Positions 6,916-18,172 of a stretch of DNA of 64,000 bases are shown one piece after another. The stretch is from assembly GCA_945862495.1 (NCBI GenBank), contig CAMAYM010000001.1, forward strand, positions 23,959-87,958, given 5' to 3'. Under the pieces are notes generated by a model that saw nothing but the letters and a program-made list of their open reading frames with translations, was not told the DNA's origin and did not search any database. A program made the position numbers and the translations under genes. Source of the DNA: Bordetella parapertussis. GTDB taxonomy: Bacteria > Pseudomonadota > Gammaproteobacteria > Burkholderiales > Burkholderiaceae_B. How positions within the stretch are numbered: position 1 is the stretch's first letter; the number at the start of each line of letters is the position of its first letter.

Positions 6916-8832
6916 TTATTTGTATAGAACTTCAGGTAACCACAAGCCAATTGCCGGGAACATGTAAAGCAAGAAGATTGCAAAAATCTGTATGCCCATA
7001 AATGGCATCATGCCCAAAAAGATCTGGTTGAGCGTCACGTGAGGCGGCGATACGCCCTTAAGATAAAAAGCCGCCATCGCTACAGGAGGTGACAAAAAGG
7101 CCGTCTGTAAATTCAGCGCGACTAACAAACCAAAGAACAGAGGATCAATATTGAACTGCGCCAACAAGGGCACAAAGATCGGCATAAAGATCACAATGAT
7201 CTCAGTCCACTCGAGTGGCCAACCCAGCACAAAAATCAGAATTTGCGCAAGGAGCATGAACTCAAGAGAAGTTAAGCCCAGAGACAAGACCCACTCTTCA
7301 ATAATCCTCTGACCGCCCAGTAAAGCAAAGGCCGCTGAAAAAATAGAGGATCCCACAAACAACCAGCACACCATTGCGCTAGTCTTTGCTGTCAGAAAGG
7401 TCGACTCCTTTAAGACCGTCATGTTGAGCCGGCCATAGGCCAAGGCCAACAAAGCACCGCCAAGCGCCCCCATAGCCGCCGCCTCACTTGGCGTCGCGAG
7501 GCCAAAACCAATCGAGCCCAGAACGGCCGCGATTAATACCGACAGAGGAAAGAACGAACCCATCAGCATTTTGAAGACTTCAAGACGCGCCCAAGTGAGC
7601 GTCACATAAAACACCAGCATGATCAACGCTGCAATGCCAAGGTAAATCCAATAACCCGTGGGAGTCGGCAAGCGCTCACTGGCGGCCTCATTCTTTGGAG
7701 CCTCTGAACTAGAAACCACGGTTGCGGCAGGACTGGCAACAGACTTCGCGACGGGCTCACTCGATGGAGGTTCTGCCAAGCCTGACGGTGGCTCAGCCAA
7801 CCCAGATCCACCACCACTTAAGTTACTAGACAACTGCAACTCAGCCGGAATGTCATACACAACCTTTGGTTCAGTTGCCATTCTGTAAATCACAAGCGAT
7901 AAAAATACCGTGATCAACAGAGGCAATAACACGGCTAACGCATTGCGGTTCATGTACTGGCGTGTCACAGCAGGATTTTTAGGTCCTTTAAAAAAGTTTG
8001 ACAACAGACCGGTCGCAGCAAGCGTATAGCCTTGCGCTTTGATCGCCTCTGAACCAGCAGGCAGCGCAATTTCGCGGTCCTTGGCAGAAAGCGGTGGCGC
8101 CATATCTGGCCAAATCTTTGCCACGATCATCACATAGGCCGCATACAACACAGCCAGCCCAATACCAGGAATCAGCGCACCCGCATAGAGCTTCACGACC
8201 GAAGTTCCTGTTGTTGCACCGTAGACAATTAACAATACCGAAGGTGGAATCAAAATACCCAAACAGCCACCCGCAGTGATGACACCCGCCGTTAAGCGAA
8301 CGCTATATCCTGCTTTGAGCATGGCTGGCATTGCGAGCAATCCCATGAGCGTCACCACAGCACCCACAATTCCAGTCGCCGTTGCAAAAATAGCGCAAGT
8401 CACCAGCGTTGCAATACCAAGTGCGCCAGGCAAACGCGCCAGCGCCAGGTGCAAGGAGCGAAATAATTTTTCAATCAAGTTCGCCCGCTCAACCAGATAG
8501 CCCATAAATACAAACAAAGGGATCGAAATCAAGGCATCATTTGTCATGGTGGCATACGTGCGCTGGACCATGAGCGTCAATGTCTGATTCAACGCTTTGC
8601 CTGTCATCTCAGGCGCTTGAAGGATGTACGCCATAAAAGTAAAAATCACGCCCATGCCCATCAGCGTAAAGGCTGTCGGAAATCCAAGCATGATGGCGAC
8701 TACGATGAGCGCCAACATAATTAAGCCAATGTGCCCCGTTGTAATCGCGGACCAGGGGGTTAAAAAAATCACCAGCATTACAACAATGGCGATGCAACTA
8801 AATCCAAACCATATCGCCTTTGGCAATTTCAT
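6916..8832 (-). CDS. dctM: TRAP transporter large permease, DctM type, with long inserted linker
   Basis: A 638-residue integral membrane protein that uses an ion gradient to import an organic acid handed over by the periplasmic DctP. Repeated hydrophobic segments, AGGCLGILIPPSVLLIVYG (about 190-210) and the PSEAAAMGALGGALLALAYG block (about 455-475), are classic DctM motifs. Usual DctM proteins are about 425 residues; this one carries an extra segment of roughly 200 residues between the two halves, including a low-complexity Ser/Pro/Ala stretch with the repeat GLAEPPSGLAEPPS near residues 345-360. Similar long DctM forms are known in betaproteobacteria. It overlaps dctQ by four bases (ATGA) and is followed after two bases by the enoyl-CoA hydratase gene. 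Confidence 0.9.
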   Translation of the reverse strand: MKLPKAIWFGFSCIAIVVMLVIFLTPWSAITTGHIGLIMLALIVVAIMLGFPTAFTLMGMGVIFTFMAYILQAPEMTGKALNQTLTLMVQRTYATMTNDALISIPLFVFMGYLVERANLIEKLFRSLHLALARLPGALGIATLVTCAIFATATGIVGAVVTLMGLLAMPAMLKAGYSVRLTAGVITAGGCLGILIPPSVLLIVYGATTGTSVVKLYAGALIPGIGLAVLYAAYVMIVAKIWPDMAPPLSAKDREIALPAGSEAIKAQGYTLAATGLLSNFFKGPKNPAVTRQYMNRNALAVLLPLLITVFLSLVIYRMATEPKVVYDIPAELQLSSNLSGGGSGLAEPPSGLAEPPSSEPVAKSVASPAATVVSSSEAPKNEAASERLPTPTGYWIYLGIAALIMLVFYVTLTWARLEVFKMLMGSFFPLSVLIAAVLGSIGFGLATPSEAAAMGALGGALLALAYGRLNMTVLKESTFLTAKTSAMVCWLFVGSSIFSAAFALLGGQRIIEEWVLSLGLTSLEFMLLAQILIFVLGWPLEWTEIIVIFMPIFVPLLAQFNIDPLFFGLLVALNLQTAFLSPPVAMAAFYLKGVSPPHVTLNQIFLGMMPFMGIQIFAIFLLYMFPAIGLWLPEVLYK

Positions 8833-9452
8833 TTTGTGTGCTCCTTGCCAACGACATATTTATCTAGGGACTGAATGTCTTCATCTTTCACTTGGACGAG
8901 TTCTTTTAGTTTTTCTACATCCACTTCTTGCACATCGGCCTCGCGCTCTGGCCAGGCGCCCTTTCGCAGGCACATGACACAGCGCGCGATTTCAGCAAAG
9001 CCTTGTAATAGCAAGAAAAATCCTGCAATAGGAATAAACGCTTTAAAAGGGTAAACGGGCGGGCCATCAGCCATCAAAGACGAGTGCTCGTTGATCAAAA
9101 TTGAATCAGCGGCGAACGTCCAGCCTGCCCACACCATGGCTGTTACACCAGGAATAAAAAAAGCAACGTACAAAACGAGGTCGATCCATGCCTGGCCTCT
9201 AGGCGGTAAATATCCATACAGAATATCGCCGCGCACATGGCCATTTTTAGCGAGGGTATAGGCACCCGCCATCATGAACATAATGCCGTAATACATCGAC
9301 TGTAAATCGAACGCCCAAGAACTAGGCTGATTCAACACATAGCGGGCGACGACTTCCCACGAAACATGCAGCGTTAACACCACAATTAACCATGCGAAGG
9401 TTTTGCCCATAAACGTGGACATCGCATCTATGCGCCAAAGCCATTTATTCAT
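8829..9452 (-). CDS. dctQ: TRAP transporter small permease, DctQ type
   Basis: A 207-residue membrane protein with four predicted transmembrane segments (about 12-32, 48-66, 88-108 and 136-156). The N-terminal WRIDAMSTFMGKTFAW and the YVLNQPSSWAFDLQSMYYGIMFMMAGAYT-type centre are characteristic of DctQ, with the conserved R/N-P-S-S-W turn. The C-terminal tail is charged (EREADVQEVDVEKLKELVQVKDEDI) and longer than usual, probably a cytoplasmic helix. It forms the membrane complex with DctM, whose start codon overlaps its stop. A gap of 96 bases containing a strong hairpin separates it from dctP. Confidence 0.88.
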   Translation of the reverse strand: MNKWLWRIDAMSTFMGKTFAWLIVVLTLHVSWEVVARYVLNQPSSWAFDLQSMYYGIMFMMAGAYTLAKNGHVRGDILYGYLPPRGQAWIDLVLYVAFFIPGVTAMVWAGWTFAADSILINEHSSLMADGPPVYPFKAFIPIAGFFLLLQGFAEIARCVMCLRKGAWPEREADVQEVDVEKLKELVQVKDEDIQSLDKYVVGKEHTK

Positions 9453-9490
9453 ATCTTCATCCAGTCAGTGAACCTGACCTTGCATCCAAT

Positions 9491-9525
9491 AAAAAGATGG
9501 CATCTACAGGAATAGATGCCATCTT
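9491..9525 (-). terminator. intercistronic terminator/attenuator between dctP and dctQ
   Basis: A perfect 13-bp stem, AAGATGGCATCTA (9494-9506) with TAGATGCCATCTT (9513-9525), closes a 6-base loop. Read on the minus strand, the stem runs into TTTTT (complement of 9491-9495). This is a good rho-independent signal placed inside the operon, after the binding-protein gene and before the permease genes. It probably lets most transcripts end after dctP and so makes more binding protein than permease. Confidence 0.8.
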
Positions 9526-9548
9526 GTGCGTCACATACTGTAAAAGTA

Positions 9549-10661
9549 TTAGCCTTTCTTCGGTGCGAAAAAGTGGTTGTAGGCCATACGGAAATTCACG
9601 TTTGTATCGCCTGACCATTTACCCGCGCGCTCGGCAAATGCTTTTTGTGAATCCAGCACTTTTTTGAACAAGGGGTTTTCCGCGGAGCGCTTAGCAATCA
9701 TCTGATCCCAGATCTGAAGCTGTCTTTGCAAAATTGCATCGGGTGTCTTGTAAAACTTCACACCTTTATCTTTCTGCAAAACTTCGTAGTCTTTTGAATA
9801 GCGATCAATGGCTTTCCAAGACATGTCGGCACTCGCTGCCTGAGAGGCTACCGCCAACACGCTCTTGAGGTGTTTAGGCAAAGCGTCGTATTTCGCCTTG
9901 TTAAACAGAATCTCAAACTGCTCAGCGCTCTGGTGGAAGCTCTGCAACATGCAGACCTTTGACACATCAGGGAAACCAAGCAACAAGTCAGAGGACGCAT
10001 TGTTGAATTCGGCGCCGTCCAGCAAGCCACGATCCAAGGCAGGGACAATCTCACCGCCAGGCAACGCGTTGACCGCAGCGCCCATGGCCGTATACATATC
10101 AATGGCTAAACCTACTGTGCGGAATTTGACACCCTTGACGTCTTCGACTTTTGAAATGGGCTTTTTGAACCAACCAAATGGCTGCGTTGGCATGGGGCCG
10201 TACATCAAAGACACCACATTGACGTTCATCGCCTTCTGGATTTCAACGAGCAACTCTTTACCGCCACCGTACTCGTGCCACGACAACAACATATTGGCAT
10301 CCATACCAAACGAAGGACCGGACCCCCAGAGCGCGACAGCAGTATTTTTACCGTACCAGTAGGCCAACACGCCATGGCCGCCATCCAGCGTGCCCGCAGA
10401 GACGGCATCTAGCAAGTTAAACGCAGGCACCACAGCACCAGCAGGCAGCACCTCAATCTTGAGTTGCCCTTCTGCCATATCGTTTACTTTTTTTGCATAA
10501 TCCAGCGCATATTCGTGAAAAATATCTTTCGCGGGCCAGGTGCTTTGAAAGCGGAACGTAATGGGCGCGGTTTGAGCCTTAACAATTGGCGCACCCAAGA
10601 CTGCAGCGGAGCCAGCTGCTGCAGCTGTGAAAAACTTTCTTCTAGAAGACAAAATAGACAT
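9549..10661 (-). CDS. dctP: TRAP transporter substrate-binding protein, DctP family, Tat-type signal
   Basis: A 370-residue periplasmic binding protein. I chose the ATG at 10661 over an upstream start at 10787 because AAGGAGTTGAGG lies just before it and it begins a proper signal: SSRRKFF followed by a hydrophobic Ala/Gly run ending in VKAQ (about residue 30). The paired arginines suggest export by Tat. The mature form begins PITFRFQSTWPAKD, as in TakP-like DctP proteins that bind 2-oxo acids, lactate or related carboxylates. A probable carboxylate-binding arginine lies in KFRTVG near residue 175. It heads the dctPQM-enoyl-CoA hydratase cluster. Ligand unknown. Confidence 0.9.
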   Translation of the reverse strand: MSILSSRRKFFTAAAAGSAAVLGAPIVKAQTAPITFRFQSTWPAKDIFHEYALDYAKKVNDMAEGQLKIEVLPAGAVVPAFNLLDAVSAGTLDGGHGVLAYWYGKNTAVALWGSGPSFGMDANMLLSWHEYGGGKELLVEIQKAMNVNVVSLMYGPMPTQPFGWFKKPISKVEDVKGVKFRTVGLAIDMYTAMGAAVNALPGGEIVPALDRGLLDGAEFNNASSDLLLGFPDVSKVCMLQSFHQSAEQFEILFNKAKYDALPKHLKSVLAVASQAASADMSWKAIDRYSKDYEVLQKDKGVKFYKTPDAILQRQLQIWDQMIAKRSAENPLFKKVLDSQKAFAERAGKWSGDTNVNFRMAYNHFFAPKKG

Positions 10662-10832
10662 CCTCAACTCCTTAAAGTCGAAATACGCTGCGCTCATCCC
10701 TGCTGACAATATGTTTAAAGTTTTAAATTCTTTTTTGTCAGTCTGTTTGTTTGTATTAAACGCCGAGCCGATGTCCCGCACAACCAATTGTTAATTAGTA
10801 TTAACCCGAACGGGCCTGTCGCGTTTGAAAAA

Positions 10833-11801
10833 TCAACGATCTCGTTCAACAGCAAACGCACAAAAATCAATCAAGGCTTGCCTAGCCGGTGAGTCAGGTA
10901 ACGTTTCGATAGCTTGACGGGCAAGTGCCGCCTCAGCCACCGCACATTGACTCGCATGCTCGAGTGCGCCAGTTTCCTGTATCGCACGGGCGACGGCATC
11001 AAAGTCCGCCTCACCTTTCTCAATCGCCTCTCGCACAAGCTGTTTTTGCTCTGGCGTCCCGACTTCAAGGACCCGAATCAGCGGCAAGGTCGGCTTGCCC
11101 TCACGCAAGTCATCGCCGACATTTTTACCCAAAGCACCCACGTCGCCGTTGTAATCCAGCACGTCATCGACCAGCTGAAAAGCGGTGCCAATATGCCGTC
11201 CATAAGCTGCCGCGGCCTCTTGCTGGGCAGCCGACCCCCCCGACAAGACCGCACCCGCCTCAGCCGCCGCCTCAAATAACTTGGCTGTTTTAAAGCGCAC
11301 CACCTGCAAATACCGGGCCTCAGACACATCCGGATCGTGAATATTGAGCAATTGGAGGACTTCGCCCTCGGCGATCACGGTGGTCGCCCCCGACATAATC
11401 TGCATAATCCGCATGCTGTCGACGTCTACCATCATCTCAAAAGCACGGGAGTACAGGTAATCCCCGACCAACACACTGGCTGCATTGCCAAACACCGCAT
11501 TGGCCGTCCCACGACCGCGCCTGAGATCAGATTCGTCAACCACATCATCATGTAAAAGGGTCGCCGTATGGATAAACTCTACCGCAGCGGCCATCAAATG
11601 GTGATGCGCCCCCTTGTAGCCAAGCGCCTGGGCAATCAGCAACAGCAGGACCGGACGCATGCGTTTACCCCCTGCGCCAATGATGTATTCCCCGATCGTC
11701 CTGATCAACACGACGTCGGAATTGAGTCTGGACCGGATCACGGTATCGACCGTTTCCATGTCCTGCGCCACTGGGGCTAAGAGGTTTGAGAGCTTATGCA
11801 A
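10833..11801 (-). CDS. ispB: polyprenyl (octaprenyl) diphosphate synthase
   Basis: A 322-residue trans-isoprenyl diphosphate synthase that makes the long side chain of ubiquinone from FPP and IPP. The first aspartate-rich motif is in LLHDDVVDESDLRRG (near 82-96) and the second in LVDDVLDYNGD (near 210-220). Lys and Arg substrate contacts appear in GGKRMRP (near 45-51). Length and all motifs are complete. The gene is divergent from rplU-rpmA, with only 96 bases between starts, an arrangement conserved in many proteobacteria. Chain length (C40 in most betaproteobacteria) cannot be measured from sequence alone. Confidence 0.93.
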   Translation of the reverse strand: MHKLSNLLAPVAQDMETVDTVIRSRLNSDVVLIRTIGEYIIGAGGKRMRPVLLLLIAQALGYKGAHHHLMAAAVEFIHTATLLHDDVVDESDLRRGRGTANAVFGNAASVLVGDYLYSRAFEMMVDVDSMRIMQIMSGATTVIAEGEVLQLLNIHDPDVSEARYLQVVRFKTAKLFEAAAEAGAVLSGGSAAQQEAAAAYGRHIGTAFQLVDDVLDYNGDVGALGKNVGDDLREGKPTLPLIRVLEVGTPEQKQLVREAIEKGEADFDAVARAIQETGALEHASQCAVAEAALARQAIETLPDSPARQALIDFCAFAVERDR

Positions 11802-11812
11802 GTGACTTTCTT

Positions 11813-11841
11813 TTGACTTTCAAGTGGTTACACGCTATTAT
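11813..11841 (+). promoter_or_regulatory. sigma70-type promoter of rplU-rpmA
   Basis: TTGACT (11813-11818) and TATTAT (11836-11841) are separated by 17 bases, five of six matches in each box. Transcription would start near 11848, giving a leader of about 50 bases that contains a small GGCT/AGCC hairpin and the AAGAGG ribosome binding site before rplU. This fits the strong expression needed for ribosomal proteins. Confidence 0.7.
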
Positions 11842-11897
11842 TTCTGGCTCGGCATGTTAGCCGGGATCCCATTTGCACTAAAACAAGAGGTTAACCC

Positions 11898-12209
11898 ATG
11901 TACGCGGTCATAAAAACTGGAGGCAAGCAGTATCGCATTGCTTCTGGTGAAAAACTTAAAATAGAACAGATACCGGCAGACATTGGGCAAGAAATTACGC
12001 TAGACCAGGTGTTATCCGTAGGCGAAGGCGACCAATTGAAAATTGGCACCCCGCTTGTGGCAGGCGCAGTGGTTAAAGCAACGGTTCTTGCGCAAGGACG
12101 CCACGATAAAGTCAAGATCTTCAAGATGCGTCGTCGTAAGCATTATCAGAAGCGTCAAGGCCACCGTCAAAACTACACTGAGATTCTGATTGGCGACATC
12201 GCTGCCTAA
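11898..12209 (+). CDS. rplU: 50S ribosomal protein L21
   Basis: A 103-residue full-length L21, starting [14 protein letters not shown] and containing the conserved [19 protein letters not shown] rRNA-binding stretch (about 74-92). It binds 23S rRNA near L20 in the large subunit. It follows a good sigma70 promoter and is followed 49 bases later by rpmA, the standard pair. AAGAGG precedes the ATG. Confidence 0.98.
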   Translation: MYAVIKTGGKQYRIASGEKLKIEQIPADIGQEITLDQVLSVGEGDQLKIGTPLVAGAVVKATVLAQGRHDKVKIFKMRRRKHYQKRQGHRQNYTEILIGDIAA

Positions 12210-12258
12210 TTGCTGCGATTCACCCTCTCAACATCACGGAAAGCACCAGGAGTAAAAA

Positions 12259-12519
12259 ATGGCACAGAAAAAAGGCGGGGGCTCTACCCGCAACGGTCGC
12301 GACTCAGAATCGAAACGTCTAGGCGTTAAAGCCTATGGCGGCGAGCTGATCCCGGCCGGTTCAATCATCGTGCGTCAGCGCGGTACAACGTTTCACCCTG
12401 GCACAAACGTGGGCATTGGCAAAGACCATACGCTCTACGCATTGACCAACGGTCACGTTAAGTTCTCAGTGCGCGGCAAACTCAACAAGTCGACCGTTTC
12501 GATTATTTCGGCTGAGTAA
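12259..12519 (+). CDS. rpmA: 50S ribosomal protein L27
   Basis: An 86-residue full-length L27. It begins [20 protein letters not shown], with the flexible basic N-terminus that reaches the peptidyl transferase centre, and carries the [10 protein letters not shown] core. There is no extra N-terminal cleavage extension as found in Firmicutes. AGGAGT precedes the ATG. Co-transcribed with rplU and followed by a strong terminator before obgE. Confidence 0.98.
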   Translation: MAQKKGGGSTRNGRDSESKRLGVKAYGGELIPAGSIIVRQRGTTFHPGTNVGIGKDHTLYALTNGHVKFSVRGKLNKSTVSIISAE

Positions 12520-13707
<1,188 letters not shown>

Positions 13708-13764
13708 TCAAAAGAGTCGGCACACACCAATCATCTTCATTCGATCCTGCTTTGTTTAACACCC

Positions 13765-14901
13765 ATGAACAGCACTGCTTTGCCTCGCTCCGTGATTGCC
13801 TCCGCCTCGCGCATAGTCGCGAAAGTAGGCTCCTCTCTCGTCACCAATGACGGCCAAGGTTTGGATAGGCAAGCCGTTGCACATTGGGCCAGTCAAATCG
13901 CTGCCTTACGCAATCAAGGCAAAGAAGTGGTACTGGTCTCAAGCGGGGCGATTGCCGAGGGGATGGCGCGTCTGGGATGGGCTCAGCGCCCAACGTCCAT
14001 GCACGATCTGCAAGCCGCTGCGGCAGTCGGCCAAATGGGACTCGTCCAAGCCTACGAAGTCGAGTTTTCCAAGCACAACCTACGCACCGCCCAAATTCTC
14101 CTGACTCACGAGGATCTCGTAGATCGTCAACGTTATCTCAACGCACGCTCCACGCTCTTTGCGCTGTTACGCCTTGGGGTTGTGCCCATCGTCAATGAAA
14201 ACGATACGGTCGCCACCGACGAAATCGCGGTTGGCGACAACGACACGCTTGGCGCACTCGTCACCAATCTGATCGAGGCAGATGCTTTGATCATCCTCAC
14301 GGATCAACGTGGCCTCTTTGAGGCAGATCCGCGCAAGCATCCCGATGCACGCTTTGTATCGCACGCCAAAGCAGGCGACCTCAGTCTTGAGGCGATGGCG
14401 GGCGGCTCAGGCAGCGGTATCGGCAAGGGCGGCATGTTGACAAAAATTCTGGCCGCCAAACGAGCAGCCCGGAGTGGCGCGCATACCGTCATCGCGTCAG
14501 GTCGCGAAGATAACGTTATGGTTCGCCTGGCGGCGGGCGAGTGTATTGGCTCAGAGCTCCGCGCCGAACTGCCTGTCCTGTCCGCGCGAAAACAATGGAT
14601 GGCCGACCATCTTCGCTTACCCGGCAAGCTCTCCCTCGATGCGGGTGCGCTGCATGCGCTCTTGGTCGAAGGCAAGAGTCTGCTGCCTGTGGGTGTTCGC
14701 AGCATCGAAGGCGACTTTGAACCTGGTGATGTCGTGGCCTGCCTCGATCTCACAGGCAAAGAGTGCGCGCGCGGACTGATCAACTATTCCTCTTCCGATG
14801 CACGACGCATCATGGGTCAACCTTCCAACAAAATCGCCGACATTCTTGGCGCGATGACTGAAGAAGAGCTCGTCCACAGGGATAACCTCATCATTCTTTG
14901 A
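13765..14901 (+). CDS. proB: glutamate 5-kinase
   Basis: A 378-residue kinase for the first step of proline synthesis, making gamma-glutamyl phosphate from glutamate and ATP. The amino acid kinase domain (about 10-265) has [31 protein letters not shown] and the [10 protein letters not shown] segment. A C-terminal PUA domain (about 285-378) is present, as in E. coli ProB. It is downstream of obgE with 57 bases between them. proA is not in this window. Confidence 0.96.
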   Translation: MNSTALPRSVIASASRIVAKVGSSLVTNDGQGLDRQAVAHWASQIAALRNQGKEVVLVSSGAIAEGMARLGWAQRPTSMHDLQAAAAVGQMGLVQAYEVEFSKHNLRTAQILLTHEDLVDRQRYLNARSTLFALLRLGVVPIVNENDTVATDEIAVGDNDTLGALVTNLIEADALIILTDQRGLFEADPRKHPDARFVSHAKAGDLSLEAMAGGSGSGIGKGGMLTKILAAKRAARSGAHTVIASGREDNVMVRLAAGECIGSELRAELPVLSARKQWMADHLRLPGKLSLDAGALHALLVEGKSLLPVGVRSIEGDFEPGDVVACLDLTGKECARGLINYSSSDARRIMGQPSNKIADILGAMTEEELVHRDNLIIL

Positions 14902-14919
14902 GGTTGATGCTGGCATCGC

Positions 14920-14948
14920 TGCCAAACCAGACCATCCTGCCCTATACT
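14920..14948 (+). promoter_or_regulatory. probable promoter of thiC
   Basis: TATACT (14943-14948) is a good -10 box placed so that transcription would begin about seven bases later, just before the TPP aptamer. The -35 region at the right distance (near 14920) matches poorly, so this is tentative. Confidence 0.35.
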
Positions 14949-14958
14949 TTGCAATTGA

Positions 14959-17007
<2,049 letters not shown>

Positions 17008-17025
17008 TCTGGAGATCCACCAACC

Positions 17026-18120
17026 ATGACGCGCAGGCTCCCCTTCATTGATGCAGCAAAGGGTATTGCCTGTCTTGTCATTGTGGTGCATCACCTCGCG
17101 GTGTACGGCCCGATGTCTGAAGTCATCGGTGCCGTTTATCCGCAACTGATTGATGCGCTCGTTGTATACGGTCGCTTAGCCGTACAACTCTTTTTTGTCA
17201 TGGCGGGCTATTTTGTCGCTGCACAATTTGCGCCCAATGGGCTCGCCACACCCATTCACCCAGGTCCGTTGGTCTGGAAACGCTACAAGCGCCTCATCAC
17301 GCCCTTTCTTTTTGCTGTCACGCTCGCTGCGCTCATCACGGCGCTTGTGCGTCCGTGGTTTCAACACGCTTCACTTTCAGAAGCGCCCACTGTCGGCCAG
17401 CTTCTCGCACACCTCTTTTTAATCTATGACCTTATCGGCCTAGAAGCACTCTCCGCCGGGGTTTGGTACGTGGCGGTGGACTTCCAGCTGTTTGCCCTCA
17501 CTACGGTGCTGATTGCGCTCATTTATCTGCTACCCGCACGTTGGCACAGCCTACTACCTATTGTGGTTGTGGCGCTCACAGCATGGTCATTGTGGCAACT
17601 CAGTCTGCACGCACGCTATGAGATCGCGGCCCCTTACTTCTTTGGGTACTACGGACTCGGCATGCTGTCCTATTGGGCGGCGCGCACGCCCGCCAAAGGC
17701 TGGTTTCTGGTCCTCATTGCCTTGCTGGGTCTGGTCGCACTCGGTATCGAGTTTCGTAAGTCAGTCGTGACGGCAACGGTCAGCGCGCTCATACTGAGCA
17801 TTGCCAGTGCGCGCGGCTGGCTCGAGCAATGGCCACGCTCCGCCAGCTTGCATTGGCTAGGTGAACGCGCCTATTCGATCTTTTTAATTCACTACGGGTT
17901 GATCATCGGCGTCAACGCAGTTTGGAGCGTATGGTTTCCGAGCGGCATCCTGATCAATGCGCTTGGTATCGTGGTCGCCGTGGCCATTTCTATTGCAGGC
18001 GGCGCGGTACTCTATCGTTTCGTAGAGTCCCGCCCTAATGTGCTCGGCATAAATCTCACCACCGCCCTACTCCTCACGGGCGTTTTGGCCACGCTAGCGC
18101 TTGAGTCCTACGCGCGATGA
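17026..18120 (+). CDS. acyltransferase family 3 integral membrane protein
   Basis: A 364-residue membrane protein with about ten hydrophobic segments and the family 3 acyltransferase opening RLPFIDAAKGIACLVIVVHH, whose second histidine (near 24) is the likely catalytic residue, followed by GRLAVQLFFVMAGYF (near 47-61). Such proteins move acetyl, succinyl or other acyl groups onto sugars of LPS, peptidoglycan or exported glycans. It starts 18 bases after the thiC stop with GGAG as ribosome binding site, so it may be read through from the TPP-controlled transcript, though no link with thiamine is known. Acceptor unknown. Confidence 0.8.
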   Translation: MTRRLPFIDAAKGIACLVIVVHHLAVYGPMSEVIGAVYPQLIDALVVYGRLAVQLFFVMAGYFVAAQFAPNGLATPIHPGPLVWKRYKRLITPFLFAVTLAALITALVRPWFQHASLSEAPTVGQLLAHLFLIYDLIGLEALSAGVWYVAVDFQLFALTTVLIALIYLLPARWHSLLPIVVVALTAWSLWQLSLHARYEIAAPYFFGYYGLGMLSYWAARTPAKGWFLVLIALLGLVALGIEFRKSVVTATVSALILSIASARGWLEQWPRSASLHWLGERAYSIFLIHYGLIIGVNAVWSVWFPSGILINALGIVVAVAISIAGGAVLYRFVESRPNVLGINLTTALLLTGVLATLALESYAR

Positions 18121-18172
18121 GAGGCAGACGCAGTGACCTTGCAGGGTGAGCTGCACCGCCCCCCCCACTCAC

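Noticed and set aside
10664..10787. Longer dctP starting at 10787
   Set aside because: No signal peptide at that end, whereas 10661 has AAGGAG and a proper signal sequence.
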